In this document: positions 1 to 9,426 of the stretch, piece by piece
Layout: each line of letters starts with the position of its first letter
How positions within the stretch are numbered: the first letter of the stretch is position 1
Source of the DNA: Cryomorphaceae bacterium
Lineage (GTDB): Bacteria > Bacteroidota > Bacteroidia > Flavobacteriales_D > Sanyastnellaceae
DNA: 64,000 bases
Assembly (NCBI GenBank): GCA_016124575.1
Contig: WGNM01000011.1
Location: 20,920 to 84,919 of the forward strand
Direction of reading: 5' to 3'
Notes under the pieces: generated by a model
Databases searched by the model: none
What the model was told of the DNA's origin: nothing
What the model saw: the letters and a program-made list of their open reading frames with translations, nothing else
Made by a program: the position numbers and the translations under genes

Positions 1-2
1 CA

Positions 3-440
3 CTCGTGTTTGCAGGGAATGTGACACCCAAAGAGGCACCCGAAAATATAGCTCGATTGTTAAAAGAAGTGGATTTACCATTGGAATATCAGAGTCGGTA
101 CCCACATTCATTTAGTGGCGGACAGCGACAAAGGCTAGTGATCGCCCGAGCATTGGCCGCAAACCCGAGCATTTTGATACTTGATGAGTCGGTAGCAGCA
201 CTTGATGTCAGCGTGCAAGCACAAGTATTGAATTTGTTAAACGAAATTCGCAGCAAAAGAAAACTCTCATACATCTTCATTTCTCACGATTTGCACGTGG
301 TAAGATACATGTGTGAACGCATGATCGTGATGCACAAAGGACAAGTAATTGAGCATGGAAATTCGGATCAAATCATGCAATCGCCTAAAAATGCATACAC
401 CAGTAAACTTATTGATAGCATTTACAAATCAATCAACTGA
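3..440 (+). CDS. Oligopeptide/dipeptide-type ABC transporter ATP-binding protein, 3' fragment
   Basis: C-terminal part of a cytoplasmic ABC ATPase that would power peptide (Opp/Dpp-type) import. The start lies before the window, so only about 146 codons are seen. The fragment has the ABC signature FSGGQRQRLVIARAL, a Walker B (ILILDES) followed by ALDVSVQAQVLNLL, which is typical of the Opp/Dpp subfamily, and the switch histidine in FISHDLHVV. Walker A is outside the window. The usual zinc or oligopeptide C-terminal extension is very short. Partner permeases would be upstream. The family call is firm; the substrate is inferred only from subfamily resemblance. Confidence 0.88.
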   Translation, partial: LVFAGNVTPKEAPENIARLLKEVDLPLEYQSRYPHSFSGGQRQRLVIARALAANPSILILDESVAALDVSVQAQVLNLLNEIRSKRKLSYIFISHDLHVVRYMCERMIVMHKGQVIEHGNSDQIMQSPKNAYTSKLIDSIYKSIN

Positions 441-479
441 TTTGTAAGGTTGTAACTACAATAGTATAACAAAAAGGAT

Positions 480-487
480 TAGTTTTG
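480..487 (+). promoter_or_regulatory. Candidate -7 box TAGTTTTG
   Basis: Matches the Bacteroidota -7 consensus TAnnTTTG about 45 bp before the large cargo gene at 533. No well-spaced TTTG (-33) was found, so this is only a candidate. Confidence 0.35.
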
Positions 488-532
488 CGTAGGACATTTC
501 TGATGTAATGTTCACCCTAGAACCATATTCTT

Positions 533-3500
533 ATGTTACGAAAACTACTTCTTGTCTTAACGATTGCATTGACTATGCCTTCGTTTGCCGCTTGGGACAT
601 ATTCCAAAGCTATGCAATAATTAATGCTGGAAATGGCAATTTATTTCGCGCTGGAGGCTTAAACGCTGACGGAGCGGCTACTTTTAATGGAACCTATTTC
701 GGGCATTTTAAGACCACAGACACCTTTCTGTTGGATGGTGGTGAGTTGAAGACATTCAAGAACGGGAGTTCGAATGTATGTGGCGGAAACATTCATTACC
801 GCGTTTACAAGTCGTGCGAAACGCCTGGTTCATTTAGTGCCATTTCTGTGGTATTTTCTGCCAACCTCGGCGGCGGTGACCAACGTTGGCAAACAACAGG
901 GTCTGCAGTAAACCTGCTGTCTGGTTTGAGCGACGGTGATTACACGCTTGAAGTTTGGTTTGAAGCCTTGGGCTCTGATGCAAACCCTTCAGGATGTGAC
1001 TACTACAAATACGATAGCAATTCAGGCAGCAACTTCATCGCTAACTTCAGTGTAGGCGATGAAGCGTTTGCAGATGGTGATTTCACGACTGGCCCGACAT
1101 GGTCAGGTGATACGGGAAGCTACGTTGTGCTCGACCCAACATCGCTTACCAGCGACGGTTCGAATGCCAACATCAACGGCACGTACGCTATAAACAGCGA
1201 TGTACTGGTGAGTAATGCAAGTGCAAGCGATGCCGCTTTGATAACAGCCAGCACACAAGCTTATGGTACTTGGGAATTCTCGGTCGCTACCGGGTTGAAC
1301 TGGGACCCGAGTGCTACCAACAACTTCGCCGTTATTCTGGTTTCTGACTCGAACGACCCAACCAAACTTACCATTGGAAGCATGGACTTTAACGGGTACT
1401 TCGTGAAATGGTCGAACAACGGTGCTACCGATACCTTCGGCTTGTTCAAACAAGAAGGTACAACCGAAACTATGCTTGTAGATATGGGCTGGCCATTGGC
1501 TGCTAATGCCTACAGTGGCTATAGTTTGCGCGTTTCAAGAAATGCTGCAGGTGAATGGTTTATGTACGGCGTTTCTGGGTTTGATACCGCAACAGCGATG
1601 ACCTATTATGGCACAGCTGCCGACAACGATGTAACAACCAGTTCTTATTTTGTTGTTAGTTCGAACATCGCCAACCCTTCAGCTGCTCGTCGATTGTATT
1701 TCGATAACTTGATGATTCGTCCGCTAACAGAAGTGAACTTCTCAGTGGCTTCAGGCAACGTGACCGAAGACGATACAGACATCACGTATACCCTTACCGT
1801 GAACATCTCAAATCCAGATGATCGCTGCGCTACAACCGTTGATGTTGCCCTGGCATCTGGAACGGCTTCTCGCATTGGCAGCTACACCACACAATCGTTG
1901 ACTTTCCCTGCAGGTAGCTCAGTTGCTCAAACAGTGAGTGTGACAGTAAGCGGAAACACAACCTGCGAACGAAACGAAGATTTCGTTTTTGAACTTGAAA
2001 ACATAGGTGGTGGAAACGGCGCCGAATTGGGTGGTGGTTCTACTCATACAATGTCGCTAAACGATGACGAAAGCGGAACCGAACTATGGTTCAGCGAAGA
2101 TTTTGAAGCTGGAAATGCCGATGGTTGGATTAACACGTCAGCATGGACGGTAATTTCTTCCGGAGCCACTCTTTCTGGAACCTACGATTTGCGCCACAAC
2201 ACCAACGTGGCTGCCGTAAACGACTACATCAGTCACTCATTGAATAACCTTTTCTTGACCGGTGCTGAAACCAACTGGCGTTTTAACATTCGCAACGGAG
2301 GTTTCGAAACTACCGCAAACAACTGGTTAATGGTGGTTATCGCCGGTAGCGAATCTGATGCTTTCAGCGCTTCTATGGATGGATATGCCGTTGGTGTGAA
2401 CTTCAACACCACTACTGATAACTTACGTTTGGTGCGTATTGACGGTGGTGTGTTCACCAACCTTATCACTTCAAGCTACGACTGGAACGCTCCTTCTATT
2501 ACTTTGGGAATCGAAGTAATTCGTGATGCCGATGGTTTGTGGTCTTTCAACTACAAAGAAAATGGCGGTTTCACTGGCATGACCTCTGGAGGGACATCTG
2601 TTACCGATGCGACTTATGTTACTGCCAACTACTTTAGCTTGGCTTGTGAATTGACGGCGAGCAATACAGGAAGCATTCGCTTTGATGATCTGACTGTTGC
2701 CCAATATGGATGTTATAACGATTGGTACAGTGTTGATTCTGGGGATGCAAGCACAGCTATTTGGGCCCAAACTACTTCTGGAACAGGTATCAATGCAGAG
2801 TTTTCTCGCTTTAACAATTTCACCATTCAAGCTGGTGATGCCGTGGTTCTAGACCTAGAAGCTACTGTGCGCAACTTTACAGTTGAATCTACAGCCAGCT
2901 TCGGCGGTGGTGGCGATAACCTACGTGTTTTTGAAAACTTCACCAACAACGGGTCTTTCGACGGACAATTTGGAGCTGTGATATTTACCGGAAACCAATC
3001 TCAAACTGTTGGCGGTAGCAGTCCTATTGATTTCGGATTCTTGCGAATCAACAATTCATCTGCCGGCGGGGTTGTTTTTGAAAACGACGCTACTGTGTCA
3101 GGTGTTGTCTTCCCTGACCTCGGAACCACTGATGTAACCGGCTACGAATTCAGACTGCTATCATCGGTTTTGGGAACGGCTTCCATAGCTGCTTTCAACG
3201 ACAACTCGGGTTGGATAGGTGATGTTACGCTCGAACGTTGGATTCCTTCTACAGCCGGAAACAGCTGGGTGAATTTCTCGTCTGGATTGACAGGGTTGAC
3301 ACTTGAGGATTGGAACGACGATATTATAACATCTGGATTTACTGGTTCTGATTATCCTTTAGCTCAAACTTTCGAAGGTGGTCTTTTCAATAACATCCAA
3401 AACTATGATGAAACTCCAACGGGGGTATTGAATACTGGCTGGGTCTACGCCACAAATATCACGAATGCCATTGATCCAAATTTTGGATATTTTATTTTCA

Positions 3501-5284
3501 TGCTCAATGGATCTCAACTTATTGACGTAACTGGTGGACTTCAAATAGGAGACTTTGCACAAACCTTGAGTTATACCACTTCAGGTACGAATGCAAACGA
3601 TGGTTGGCATCTGGTTACCAACCCTTACCCAAGTGATATTGATTGGGATGCTGTGGTAGCTGCGTCAACTGGTGTTTCTTCTTATTATGTATACGATTTC
3701 GATACGAATTCGCAGTTTACACGCAATGGTAATACGGGAATAGGATCAGCAAGTCAACACATTGCCAGCTCACAATCTTTCTTCGTGAAAGTAGATGCTA
3801 CAGGTGGTTCTTTGGCTTGGAGTGAAGGAGTCAAAACTTCTATTGGGGCTGACTTCGAAAGAAACGAGGAGGTATTGGGTGTGTTGAATATCCATGCAAC
3901 AATTAATAATGCTGCTGATGACGCCTATATCGGGTTTTTTCCAGGAGCCACTGCTTATTATGAGAACGAATTTGATTCATACAGCCAAGGGGGTTTATTA
4001 TCTGGTGACAACTCCGTCAATGTCGTTACCCTGGATCCAAATCAACAAGAACTTGTTATAAACACCCATGGTGAATTAGTTGAGGCTGTTTCTATACCTG
4101 TGCGTATAACGAGTTCAACTACTAGCATTATTTCACTTGAAATCGCCGAACTTTCAGGCATTGCAGCTGGTAGCTGCGTGAGCATTGAAGATACTGAAAC
4201 AGGAATAATAGAAGCTTTGACTGAAGGCTATACATGGACCGTTGATCTTATTGCACATACTCCATCAGATCGCTACATCATTCATTTCTCTGCCCCAATA
4301 TCAACTGCGGTTACACCAATGTCTTGTTACGAGGCGAACGACGCTGCCATTGCTCTTTCAACACCTGATAACGGTGAGTGGAGTGTGGTTTGGTATGACG
4401 AGATGGACATGGTAATTGCGGAGTCGACAACAACACTCGAAAACCTTGCAATGGGCACATACACTGCAGTATTGTCGAACACCGATTTGGTTTGTGAAGC
4501 AGTATCTGTTCAAGTTATCATCGACAATGCCCAGCAGCAATCGGCAACGGTTACTTCTGAGTACAGCGCTTGCGACATTGAAAGCATTGGAGAAATTGCG
4601 GTTGAAACCATGAATACTGAAAGCTTCAACTATGTTCTTTCAATGAATGGCACTACCATCTCCGAAGGTCTTTCAGCAGAGGCAGACTTGGTACTTGAGC
4701 AACTTTCAGCAGGCATCTATACACTCAACATCAACGCAGGATGTTTGAATGAAACACATGAGATCAACTTGTTCGATCCGAATGGTGTGCAAGTTTCAGT
4801 ATCCCCTGTTTCTGCAGACTTGTTGGATGGTGAAGCATCGTTTACCTTGGTTGCCAATAGCGAAAATGCTACGCAATACGCTTGGATGCAAAATGGTGTT
4901 GAAATCGGTGTTGGAAGCAGCTTGAATCAAACAGTTACTGAAGCTGGCACTTACAGCTACACTGTTTTGGCTTCAAATGGCTTGTGTGCTGGCAGCACAG
5001 ATGTTGATGTTGTGGTTTCTGAGACAGATAACGTGTCTGACATAAACGCCGCTGCTACGTCATTCATCAACATCGAAAACGGTGTTGGTTTGATTCTCAC
5101 TGAGAACCTCCAAAACGCAGAGGTGCGTGTGTTCGATGTGACCGGAAAACTTGTTGCCCGCGCCCGTGTGAATGGAACCATTGGCCGTCAGGATTTCACT
5201 TTCGAAAACCTTACCGCAGGTGCGTATGTTGTGCGCCTGGCTGCAGCAAATAACCAACTAGCTACAACTCGTTTTGTGAAGTAA
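533..5284 (+). CDS. Large secreted protein with Calx-beta-like domain and T9SS type A sorting domain
   Basis: A 1583-residue surface or secreted protein of unknown function. It begins with a signal peptide (MLRKLLLVLTIALTMPSFAA). Around residues 398-510 there is a Calx-beta-like segment (VNFSVASGNVTEDD, then FPAGSSVAQTV and NEDFVFEL). Several lectin- or jelly-roll-like segments repeat the theme of a fill colour-like LYFDNLMI or IRFDDLTV strand end. Later parts (residues about 1260-1490) resemble Ig/PKD-type beta domains. The last 75 or so residues (VRVFDVTGKLVARARVNG, then LTAGAYVVRLAA, ending FVK) are a T9SS type A sorting signal, so export is by the Sec system followed by T9SS. It is a monocistronic gene, ended by a strong hairpin at 5304-5331. 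Family function is unknown; adhesion is a guess. Confidence 0.85.
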   Translation: MLRKLLLVLTIALTMPSFAAWDIFQSYAIINAGNGNLFRAGGLNADGAATFNGTYFGHFKTTDTFLLDGGELKTFKNGSSNVCGGNIHYRVYKSCETPGSFSAISVVFSANLGGGDQRWQTTGSAVNLLSGLSDGDYTLEVWFEALGSDANPSGCDYYKYDSNSGSNFIANFSVGDEAFADGDFTTGPTWSGDTGSYVVLDPTSLTSDGSNANINGTYAINSDVLVSNASASDAALITASTQAYGTWEFSVATGLNWDPSATNNFAVILVSDSNDPTKLTIGSMDFNGYFVKWSNNGATDTFGLFKQEGTTETMLVDMGWPLAANAYSGYSLRVSRNAAGEWFMYGVSGFDTATAMTYYGTAADNDVTTSSYFVVSSNIANPSAARRLYFDNLMIRPLTEVNFSVASGNVTEDDTDITYTLTVNISNPDDRCATTVDVALASGTASRIGSYTTQSLTFPAGSSVAQTVSVTVSGNTTCERNEDFVFELENIGGGNGAELGGGSTHTMSLNDDESGTELWFSEDFEAGNADGWINTSAWTVISSGATLSGTYDLRHNTNVAAVNDYISHSLNNLFLTGAETNWRFNIRNGGFETTANNWLMVVIAGSESDAFSASMDGYAVGVNFNTTTDNLRLVRIDGGVFTNLITSSYDWNAPSITLGIEVIRDADGLWSFNYKENGGFTGMTSGGTSVTDATYVTANYFSLACELTASNTGSIRFDDLTVAQYGCYNDWYSVDSGDASTAIWAQTTSGTGINAEFSRFNNFTIQAGDAVVLDLEATVRNFTVESTASFGGGGDNLRVFENFTNNGSFDGQFGAVIFTGNQSQTVGGSSPIDFGFLRINNSSAGGVVFENDATVSGVVFPDLGTTDVTGYEFRLLSSVLGTASIAAFNDNSGWIGDVTLERWIPSTAGNSWVNFSSGLTGLTLEDWNDDIITSGFTGSDYPLAQTFEGGLFNNIQNYDETPTGVLNTGWVYATNITNAIDPNFGYFIFMLNGSQLIDVTGGLQIGDFAQTLSYTTSGTNANDGWHLVTNPYPSDIDWDAVVAASTGVSSYYVYDFDTNSQFTRNGNTGIGSASQHIASSQSFFVKVDATGGSLAWSEGVKTSIGADFERNEEVLGVLNIHATINNAADDAYIGFFPGATAYYENEFDSYSQGGLLSGDNSVNVVTLDPNQQELVINTHGELVEAVSIPVRITSSTTSIISLEIAELSGIAAGSCVSIEDTETGIIEALTEGYTWTVDLIAHTPSDRYIIHFSAPISTAVTPMSCYEANDAAIALSTPDNGEWSVVWYDEMDMVIAESTTTLENLAMGTYTAVLSNTDLVCEAVSVQVIIDNAQQQSATVTSEYSACDIESIGEIAVETMNTESFNYVLSMNGTTISEGLSAEADLVLEQLSAGIYTLNINAGCLNETHEINLFDPNGVQVSVSPVSADLLDGEASFTLVANSENATQYAWMQNGVEIGVGSSLNQTVTEAGTYSYTVLASNGLCAGSTDVDVVVSETDNVSDINAAATSFINIENGVGLILTENLQNAEVRVFDVTGKLVARARVNGTIGRQDFTFENLTAGAYVVRLAAANNQLATTRFVK

Positions 5285-5303
5285 TATCACAATCCTTCAT
5301 ATT

Positions 5304-5331
5304 AAAAGCCCCGCACGTGCGGGGCTTTTTT
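5304..5331 (+). terminator. Rho-independent terminator
   Basis: GCCCCGCAC-GTGCGGGGC is a perfect inverted repeat at 5308-5325, with A residues before it and six T after it, 20 bp beyond the stop codon of the large cargo gene. Confidence 0.9.
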
Positions 5332-5380
5332 GTGCGGTAACCTTTGCAAGATTTGGCATGCAACCTTTTCGATAAATGGG

Positions 5381-5388
5381 TACTTTTG
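5381..5388 (+). promoter_or_regulatory. Candidate -7 box TACTTTTG
   Basis: Matches TAnnTTTG, 16 bp before the crotonase start and just after the terminator of the previous gene. It would be the promoter of the 5.4-11.5 kb gene run. Confidence 0.55.
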
Positions 5389-5404
5389 ACACAAAGAAAA
5401 ACGC

Positions 5405-6181
5405 ATGAAGAACATCCTTCTCGAAATAAACAATGGCATTGCCGTAGTTACCCTCAACCGTCCCGATCAATTGAATGCGCTGAACCGCGAAACAATAAGC
5501 GAATTGAGCGGACTGCTCGATGAATTGAACAACAATAAAAATGTCCGCGCCCTTATTCTCACTGGAGCTGGAGAAAAAGCCTTTGTAGCTGGCGCCGACA
5601 TAAAAGAATTCGCGCATTTCAATATTGAAGAAGGTCGCGCACTCAGCGCGGATGGACAAACCGAACTGTTCGATAAACTCGAAAACATGTCGAAACCGTG
5701 CATCGCAGCCATCAATGGTTATGCTTTAGGTGGCGGACTTGAACTTGCGATGGCTTGTCACATCCGTGTTGCCAACACGATTGCAAAACTCGGACTGCCA
5801 GAAGTTTCATTGGGAGTAATTCCTGGATATGGCGGCACCCAACGTCTGACCCGCCTCGTAGGAATGGGCAAAGCCCTGGAAATGATCTGCACAGCTGGGA
5901 TGATTGACGCCGACGAAGCATTGAAATGGGGACTTGTAAACCACGTCACCACCCCCGAAGAACTTATGGCGAAAGCTACCGATATAGCCACCAAGATAAG
6001 CCGACAATCAGGCGCTGCCATAGCACAGGCCCTGCATGCTGTACGTGCAGCTTACCAAGCAAATAACGGCGGTTTCACTGCTGAGATAGAGGCTTTTGGC
6101 GCCTGTTTTGGGACGCCAGATTTTATTGAAGGCACAAGCGCCTTTATGGAACGACGCAAGCCCGACTTCTCGAACAAGTAA
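5405..6181 (+). CDS. Enoyl-CoA hydratase/isomerase (crotonase) family protein
   Basis: A 258-residue cytoplasmic crotonase, most likely hydrating trans-2-enoyl-CoA to 3-hydroxyacyl-CoA in fatty acid or amino acid breakdown. It has the full crotonase core. The oxyanion-hole segment is AFVAGADIKEF near residues 59-69. The two acid residues used by enoyl-CoA hydratases are both present: Glu113 in GGGLELAMA and Glu133 in LPEVSLGVIPGYGGTQRL. Length is normal for the single-domain family. It is first in a plus-strand run behind a -7 box at 5381. The preserved glutamate pair favours a true hydratase over an isomerase, but the exact acyl substrate is not visible. Confidence 0.9.
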   Translation: MKNILLEINNGIAVVTLNRPDQLNALNRETISELSGLLDELNNNKNVRALILTGAGEKAFVAGADIKEFAHFNIEEGRALSADGQTELFDKLENMSKPCIAAINGYALGGGLELAMACHIRVANTIAKLGLPEVSLGVIPGYGGTQRLTRLVGMGKALEMICTAGMIDADEALKWGLVNHVTTPEELMAKATDIATKISRQSGAAIAQALHAVRAAYQANNGGFTAEIEAFGACFGTPDFIEGTSAFMERRKPDFSNK

Positions 6182-6241
6182 ATGAACATAGCACCGTGAA
6201 TGAAGAGTTATTTTATACTCTCACATTTCGCTTTTACCCCA

Positions 6242-6249
6242 TACCTTTA
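6242..6249 (+). promoter_or_regulatory. Candidate internal -7 box TACCTTTA before dut
   Basis: One base off TAnnTTTG, ending 4 bp before the dut ATG, so a transcript from here would have almost no leader. Confidence 0.3.
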
Positions 6250-6253
6250 GCAC

Positions 6254-6688
6254 ATGACCGTGCAGATCATCAATAAATCAAACCACCCGCTGCCTGCCTA
6301 CGAATCGTTGGCAAGCGCAGGCATGGACCTTCGCGCCAACCTTTCAGAGACGGTAACACTAAAGCCTTTGGAAAGAAAACTCATCCCAACAGGCTTGCAC
6401 ATCGCGTTGGAAGAAGGCACCGAAGCCCAAGTTCGTCCGCGGAGTGGCCTAGCATACAAAAAAGGAATCACAGTGCTCAATTCACCAGGCACCATAGATG
6501 CCGATTACCGCGGTGAAATTGGTGTATTACTAATTAATCTTTCCGACCAAACCGTAGTCATTGAAAACGGAGAACGTGTGGCACAGTTGGTGATAGCTAA
6601 ATATGAGCGCATCACGTGGACCGAAACGAGCGAATTGAATGAAACTCAAAGAGGAGAAGGCGGATTTGGAAGCACAGGTGTCAAATAA
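6254..6688 (+). CDS. dut: Deoxyuridine 5'-triphosphate nucleotidohydrolase (dUTPase)
   Basis: Hydrolyses dUTP to dUMP and pyrophosphate, keeping uracil out of DNA and supplying dUMP for thymidylate synthesis. At 144 residues it is a standard trimeric dUTPase. All five motifs are readable: GMDLRA (motif 1), RPRSGLA (2), [11 protein letters not shown] (3, with the catalytic Asp), [10 protein letters not shown] (4) and the C-terminal phosphate-closing arm GEGGFGSTG (5). The start at 6254 gives the expected N-terminus. The next gene begins 9 bp after the stop, which suggests cotranscription. Confidence 0.96.
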   Translation: MTVQIINKSNHPLPAYESLASAGMDLRANLSETVTLKPLERKLIPTGLHIALEEGTEAQVRPRSGLAYKKGITVLNSPGTIDADYRGEIGVLLINLSDQTVVIENGERVAQLVIAKYERITWTETSELNETQRGEGGFGSTGVK

Positions 6689-6697
6689 TATTATTTC

Positions 6698-7705
6698 ATG
6701 AAAATCATCGTCCCAATGGCTGGCATGGGCAAACGCATGCGGCCTCATACACTCACAGTTCCAAAACCCCTGATACCGGTAGCTGGAAAGCCCATTGTGC
6801 AGCGCCTTGTAGAAGAATTGGCAGCGATTAGTCCCGAACCGATCGACGAAGTGGCATACGTCGTTGGCCGTTTTGGAGATGCCGTTGAGCAAAACCTCAT
6901 CGCCATCGCTGAAAGCCTGGGAGCAAAAGGAACCATCCACTACCAAGACGAAGCCCTAGGGACTGCACATGCTGTTTTATGCGCACGTACCGCCTTGAAA
7001 GGCAGCGTAATAGTCGCCTTCGCCGACACACTTTTCAAAGCAAAACTCGAGCTCGATCAAAGCAAAGATGGGGTGCTATGGGTGCAACAACTGCCAAATC
7101 CTGAACAGTTTGGGGTGGTGAAGTTGGATGGCAGCGGACACATCGTTGACTTCATAGAAAAGCCGAAGACATTTGTTTCAGACCTCGCCATGATTGGCAT
7201 TTACTACTTCAAATCTGGCGAAATTCTCGAAAAAGAACTGCAGTTTTTAATAGATAACCAAATCATTAAAAGTGGCGAATACCAACTTCCTGATGCCTTG
7301 AAAAACATGACAGAAAAGGGCATGGTGTTCGTGCCGGGTAAGGTTGATGACTGGATGGACTGTGGAAATAAAAATGCCACCGTAGAAACAAACTCGCGGA
7401 TTCTAGATTACCATAAGAACGATGCCGACATGCGTGCATCAGACACTGTAGTAGAAAACGGAATGATCATCGCACCGTGCTTTATTGGAAAAGGTGTGAA
7501 AATTAAGAATGCAATCGTAGGCCCACACGTTTCGATTGGCGCAGGGTGTAACATCGAAAACAGCATCGTCAAAACCAGCATCATTCAAGAAAACACCCAC
7601 ATTTCTGATGCTCACATTGAAAACAGCATGCTCGGAAAACATGTAGACTTCACAGGCAAAGCCGAAGAACTTAGTCTGGGAGATTACTCAACTCAAGGAT
7701 TGTAA
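6698..7705 (+). CDS. Sugar-phosphate nucleotidyltransferase (RmlA/GlmU-like) with left-handed beta-helix tail
   Basis: A 335-residue cytoplasmic enzyme expected to join a sugar 1-phosphate to an NTP to make an NDP-sugar. The N-terminus carries the nucleotidyltransferase loop (PMAGMGKRMRPHT followed by PKPLIPVAGKP), and there is a metal-binding-type FADTLF segment near residue 109. From about residue 245, hexapeptide-like repeats (IIAPCFIGKGVKIKNAIVG, then SIGAGCNIENSIV) indicate a left-handed beta helix, as in GlmU and ADP-glucose pyrophosphorylases. The linked dut, TPR, DUF4292 and EnvC-like genes suggest a role in envelope precursor supply. Which sugar and nucleotide are used cannot be read from the sequence. 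Confidence 0.88.
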   Translation: MKIIVPMAGMGKRMRPHTLTVPKPLIPVAGKPIVQRLVEELAAISPEPIDEVAYVVGRFGDAVEQNLIAIAESLGAKGTIHYQDEALGTAHAVLCARTALKGSVIVAFADTLFKAKLELDQSKDGVLWVQQLPNPEQFGVVKLDGSGHIVDFIEKPKTFVSDLAMIGIYYFKSGEILEKELQFLIDNQIIKSGEYQLPDALKNMTEKGMVFVPGKVDDWMDCGNKNATVETNSRILDYHKNDADMRASDTVVENGMIIAPCFIGKGVKIKNAIVGPHVSIGAGCNIENSIVKTSIIQENTHISDAHIENSMLGKHVDFTGKAEELSLGDYSTQGL

Positions 7706-7707
7706 TA

Positions 7708-9426
7708 TTGAAATACCTAACCCTCATATTGGCCATCTTCATTCTTGCAGGATGCAAAGGATCGAAAGACACGAAAGCCTCAACGGCGACTTCGAAGAAA
7801 GCGACGTCAGAAAGCGTGGAGTTTCAAAACTGGTTCTTTGAAGCGCAGACATCAAAGCAAGTTGAAGATTACGATCGCGCCTATGCCGGGTTTTTGAAGT
7901 GCACCGAAATTGCACCTAAAAACAGTTCTTCTTATTACGAAATGTCGCGGATAGACTTCGCCTCATCGCGCACAGAACAGGGACTGGTGAACATAGAAAA
8001 AGCAATTGAACTGGATGGCACGAACTTCTGGTACCGTAAAACTTACGCGTCATACCTCATGGAGCTGGGTCGATTTGCCGACTCGCAAAAACAATGGGAG
8101 ATGCTGGTGAAGCAAGACCCCAGCGACATAGAAGCGTACTACAACTTAGCTGCTTGCTTCCTATACCAAGAAAAAGGGACCGACGCCATCAAAGCTTACG
8201 ACGCACTAGAAAATAAAATTGGAGTAACTCCCGAAATCAGCTACCAAAAAGAACGCATCTTCTTGTTGAGCAACAATTTCGATGGTGCTTTGGGTGAAAT
8301 CGATAAATTGATTGAATCTTACCCTGGCGAAATGGAATTTATTGTCCAAAAAGCTGAATTACTCGTCGAACTTAACCGCGCCCCAGAGGCACAAAAACTC
8401 CTTGAAGACATCATTGCCCATGAGCCAAACAATGGAATGGTGCAGTTGCAGCTTTCACGTTTGTATGCCGCTCAAAATAAAGACAGTCAGTCGTTCGACG
8501 CTTTGGTGAAGGCCTTTGAGGCTCCAGAAGTTGCCATCGATGAGAAAATCGGAATCCTGCTGCGCTATTTCAGCGTTTCAGAATTCGATGCCGAAGCCGC
8601 TGAAAACTCAGCAATTCTGCTCAAAATCATGGATCGCGTGCATCCTGAAGACCCGAAAACGCATTCCATTTATGGCGATTACCTCGTACGCGATAATAAA
8701 CTCGCCGAAGCCGAAGAACGCTTTTTACGTGCTGTTGATCTCGACCCCGCTCGTCCGCTTCTTTGGAGTCAGGTTCTCTCCCTTGAGCTCGAACTTGGAA
8801 AATGGAAAGCCCTTTTGGAAAACAGCAAGCGCGCGCGTGACTTGTACCCAACACAACCCGATTTCTACCTTATGGAAGGGTTTGCCTATATGCGGTCTGA
8901 CCAGCCTGCAGAAGCCATTAAAACATTGTCGCTGGGGAAATCTTTCGTGGTAGATAACCCCATGCTGCTTTCTCGCTTCTTTTCAACACTTGGAGAGGCA
9001 TACAACGAAACGAAAGAGTACGAGAAGAGCGACCAATCGTTCGAAAAAGCCATCGAGAAAGATGGAAACGATCCATATGTATTGAACAATTATGCCTACT
9101 ACCTTGCTTTAAGAGGTGAGAAGCTAACGCGTGCCGAAGAACTGTCTAAAAAAAGTCTGGAAATTATGCCCGGATCGGGGTCGTTTATGGACACCTATGG
9201 ATGGGTACTTTTCAAACTTGGGAAGTACACCGAAGCAAAAGAATACACCGAAAAAGCACTCACCGCGGGGTTGCCCGATGCTGTTGTCTTAGAACATCTT
9301 GGCGATATCATTTATCACCTTGGCGACGTCGATCAAGCGGTTCAATATTGGGAAGAAGCACTGAAATCTGGTGGCACAGGGAACCTGACCCAGAAGATAG
9401 CACACAAAAAATATTATGCTGAATAA
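7708..9426 (+). CDS. Tetratricopeptide repeat lipoprotein
   Basis: A 572-residue lipoprotein built almost wholly of TPR helices, which usually serve as a protein-protein scaffold. The start is TTG at 7708: it lies 2 bp after the previous stop, has no in-frame ATG nearby, and gives a clean lipoprotein signal (KYLTLILAIFILAGC). Repeats typical of TPR (for example AYYNLAACFLYQEKGTDAIKAY, shown in part as YYNLAACFLY; NNYAYYLALRG; MDTYGWVLFKLGKYTEA) run from about residue 50 to the end. The last 11 bp overlap the DUF4292 gene, so the two are probably translationally coupled. It is likely anchored in an outer or inner membrane and facing the periplasm. No catalytic domain is visible. Confidence 0.9.
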   Translation: MKYLTLILAIFILAGCKGSKDTKASTATSKKATSESVEFQNWFFEAQTSKQVEDYDRAYAGFLKCTEIAPKNSSSYYEMSRIDFASSRTEQGLVNIEKAIELDGTNFWYRKTYASYLMELGRFADSQKQWEMLVKQDPSDIEAYYNLAACFLYQEKGTDAIKAYDALENKIGVTPEISYQKERIFLLSNNFDGALGEIDKLIESYPGEMEFIVQKAELLVELNRAPEAQKLLEDIIAHEPNNGMVQLQLSRLYAAQNKDSQSFDALVKAFEAPEVAIDEKIGILLRYFSVSEFDAEAAENSAILLKIMDRVHPEDPKTHSIYGDYLVRDNKLAEAEERFLRAVDLDPARPLLWSQVLSLELELGKWKALLENSKRARDLYPTQPDFYLMEGFAYMRSDQPAEAIKTLSLGKSFVVDNPMLLSRFFSTLGEAYNETKEYEKSDQSFEKAIEKDGNDPYVLNNYAYYLALRGEKLTRAEELSKKSLEIMPGSGSFMDTYGWVLFKLGKYTEAKEYTEKALTAGLPDAVVLEHLGDIIYHLGDVDQAVQYWEEALKSGGTGNLTQKIAHKKYYAE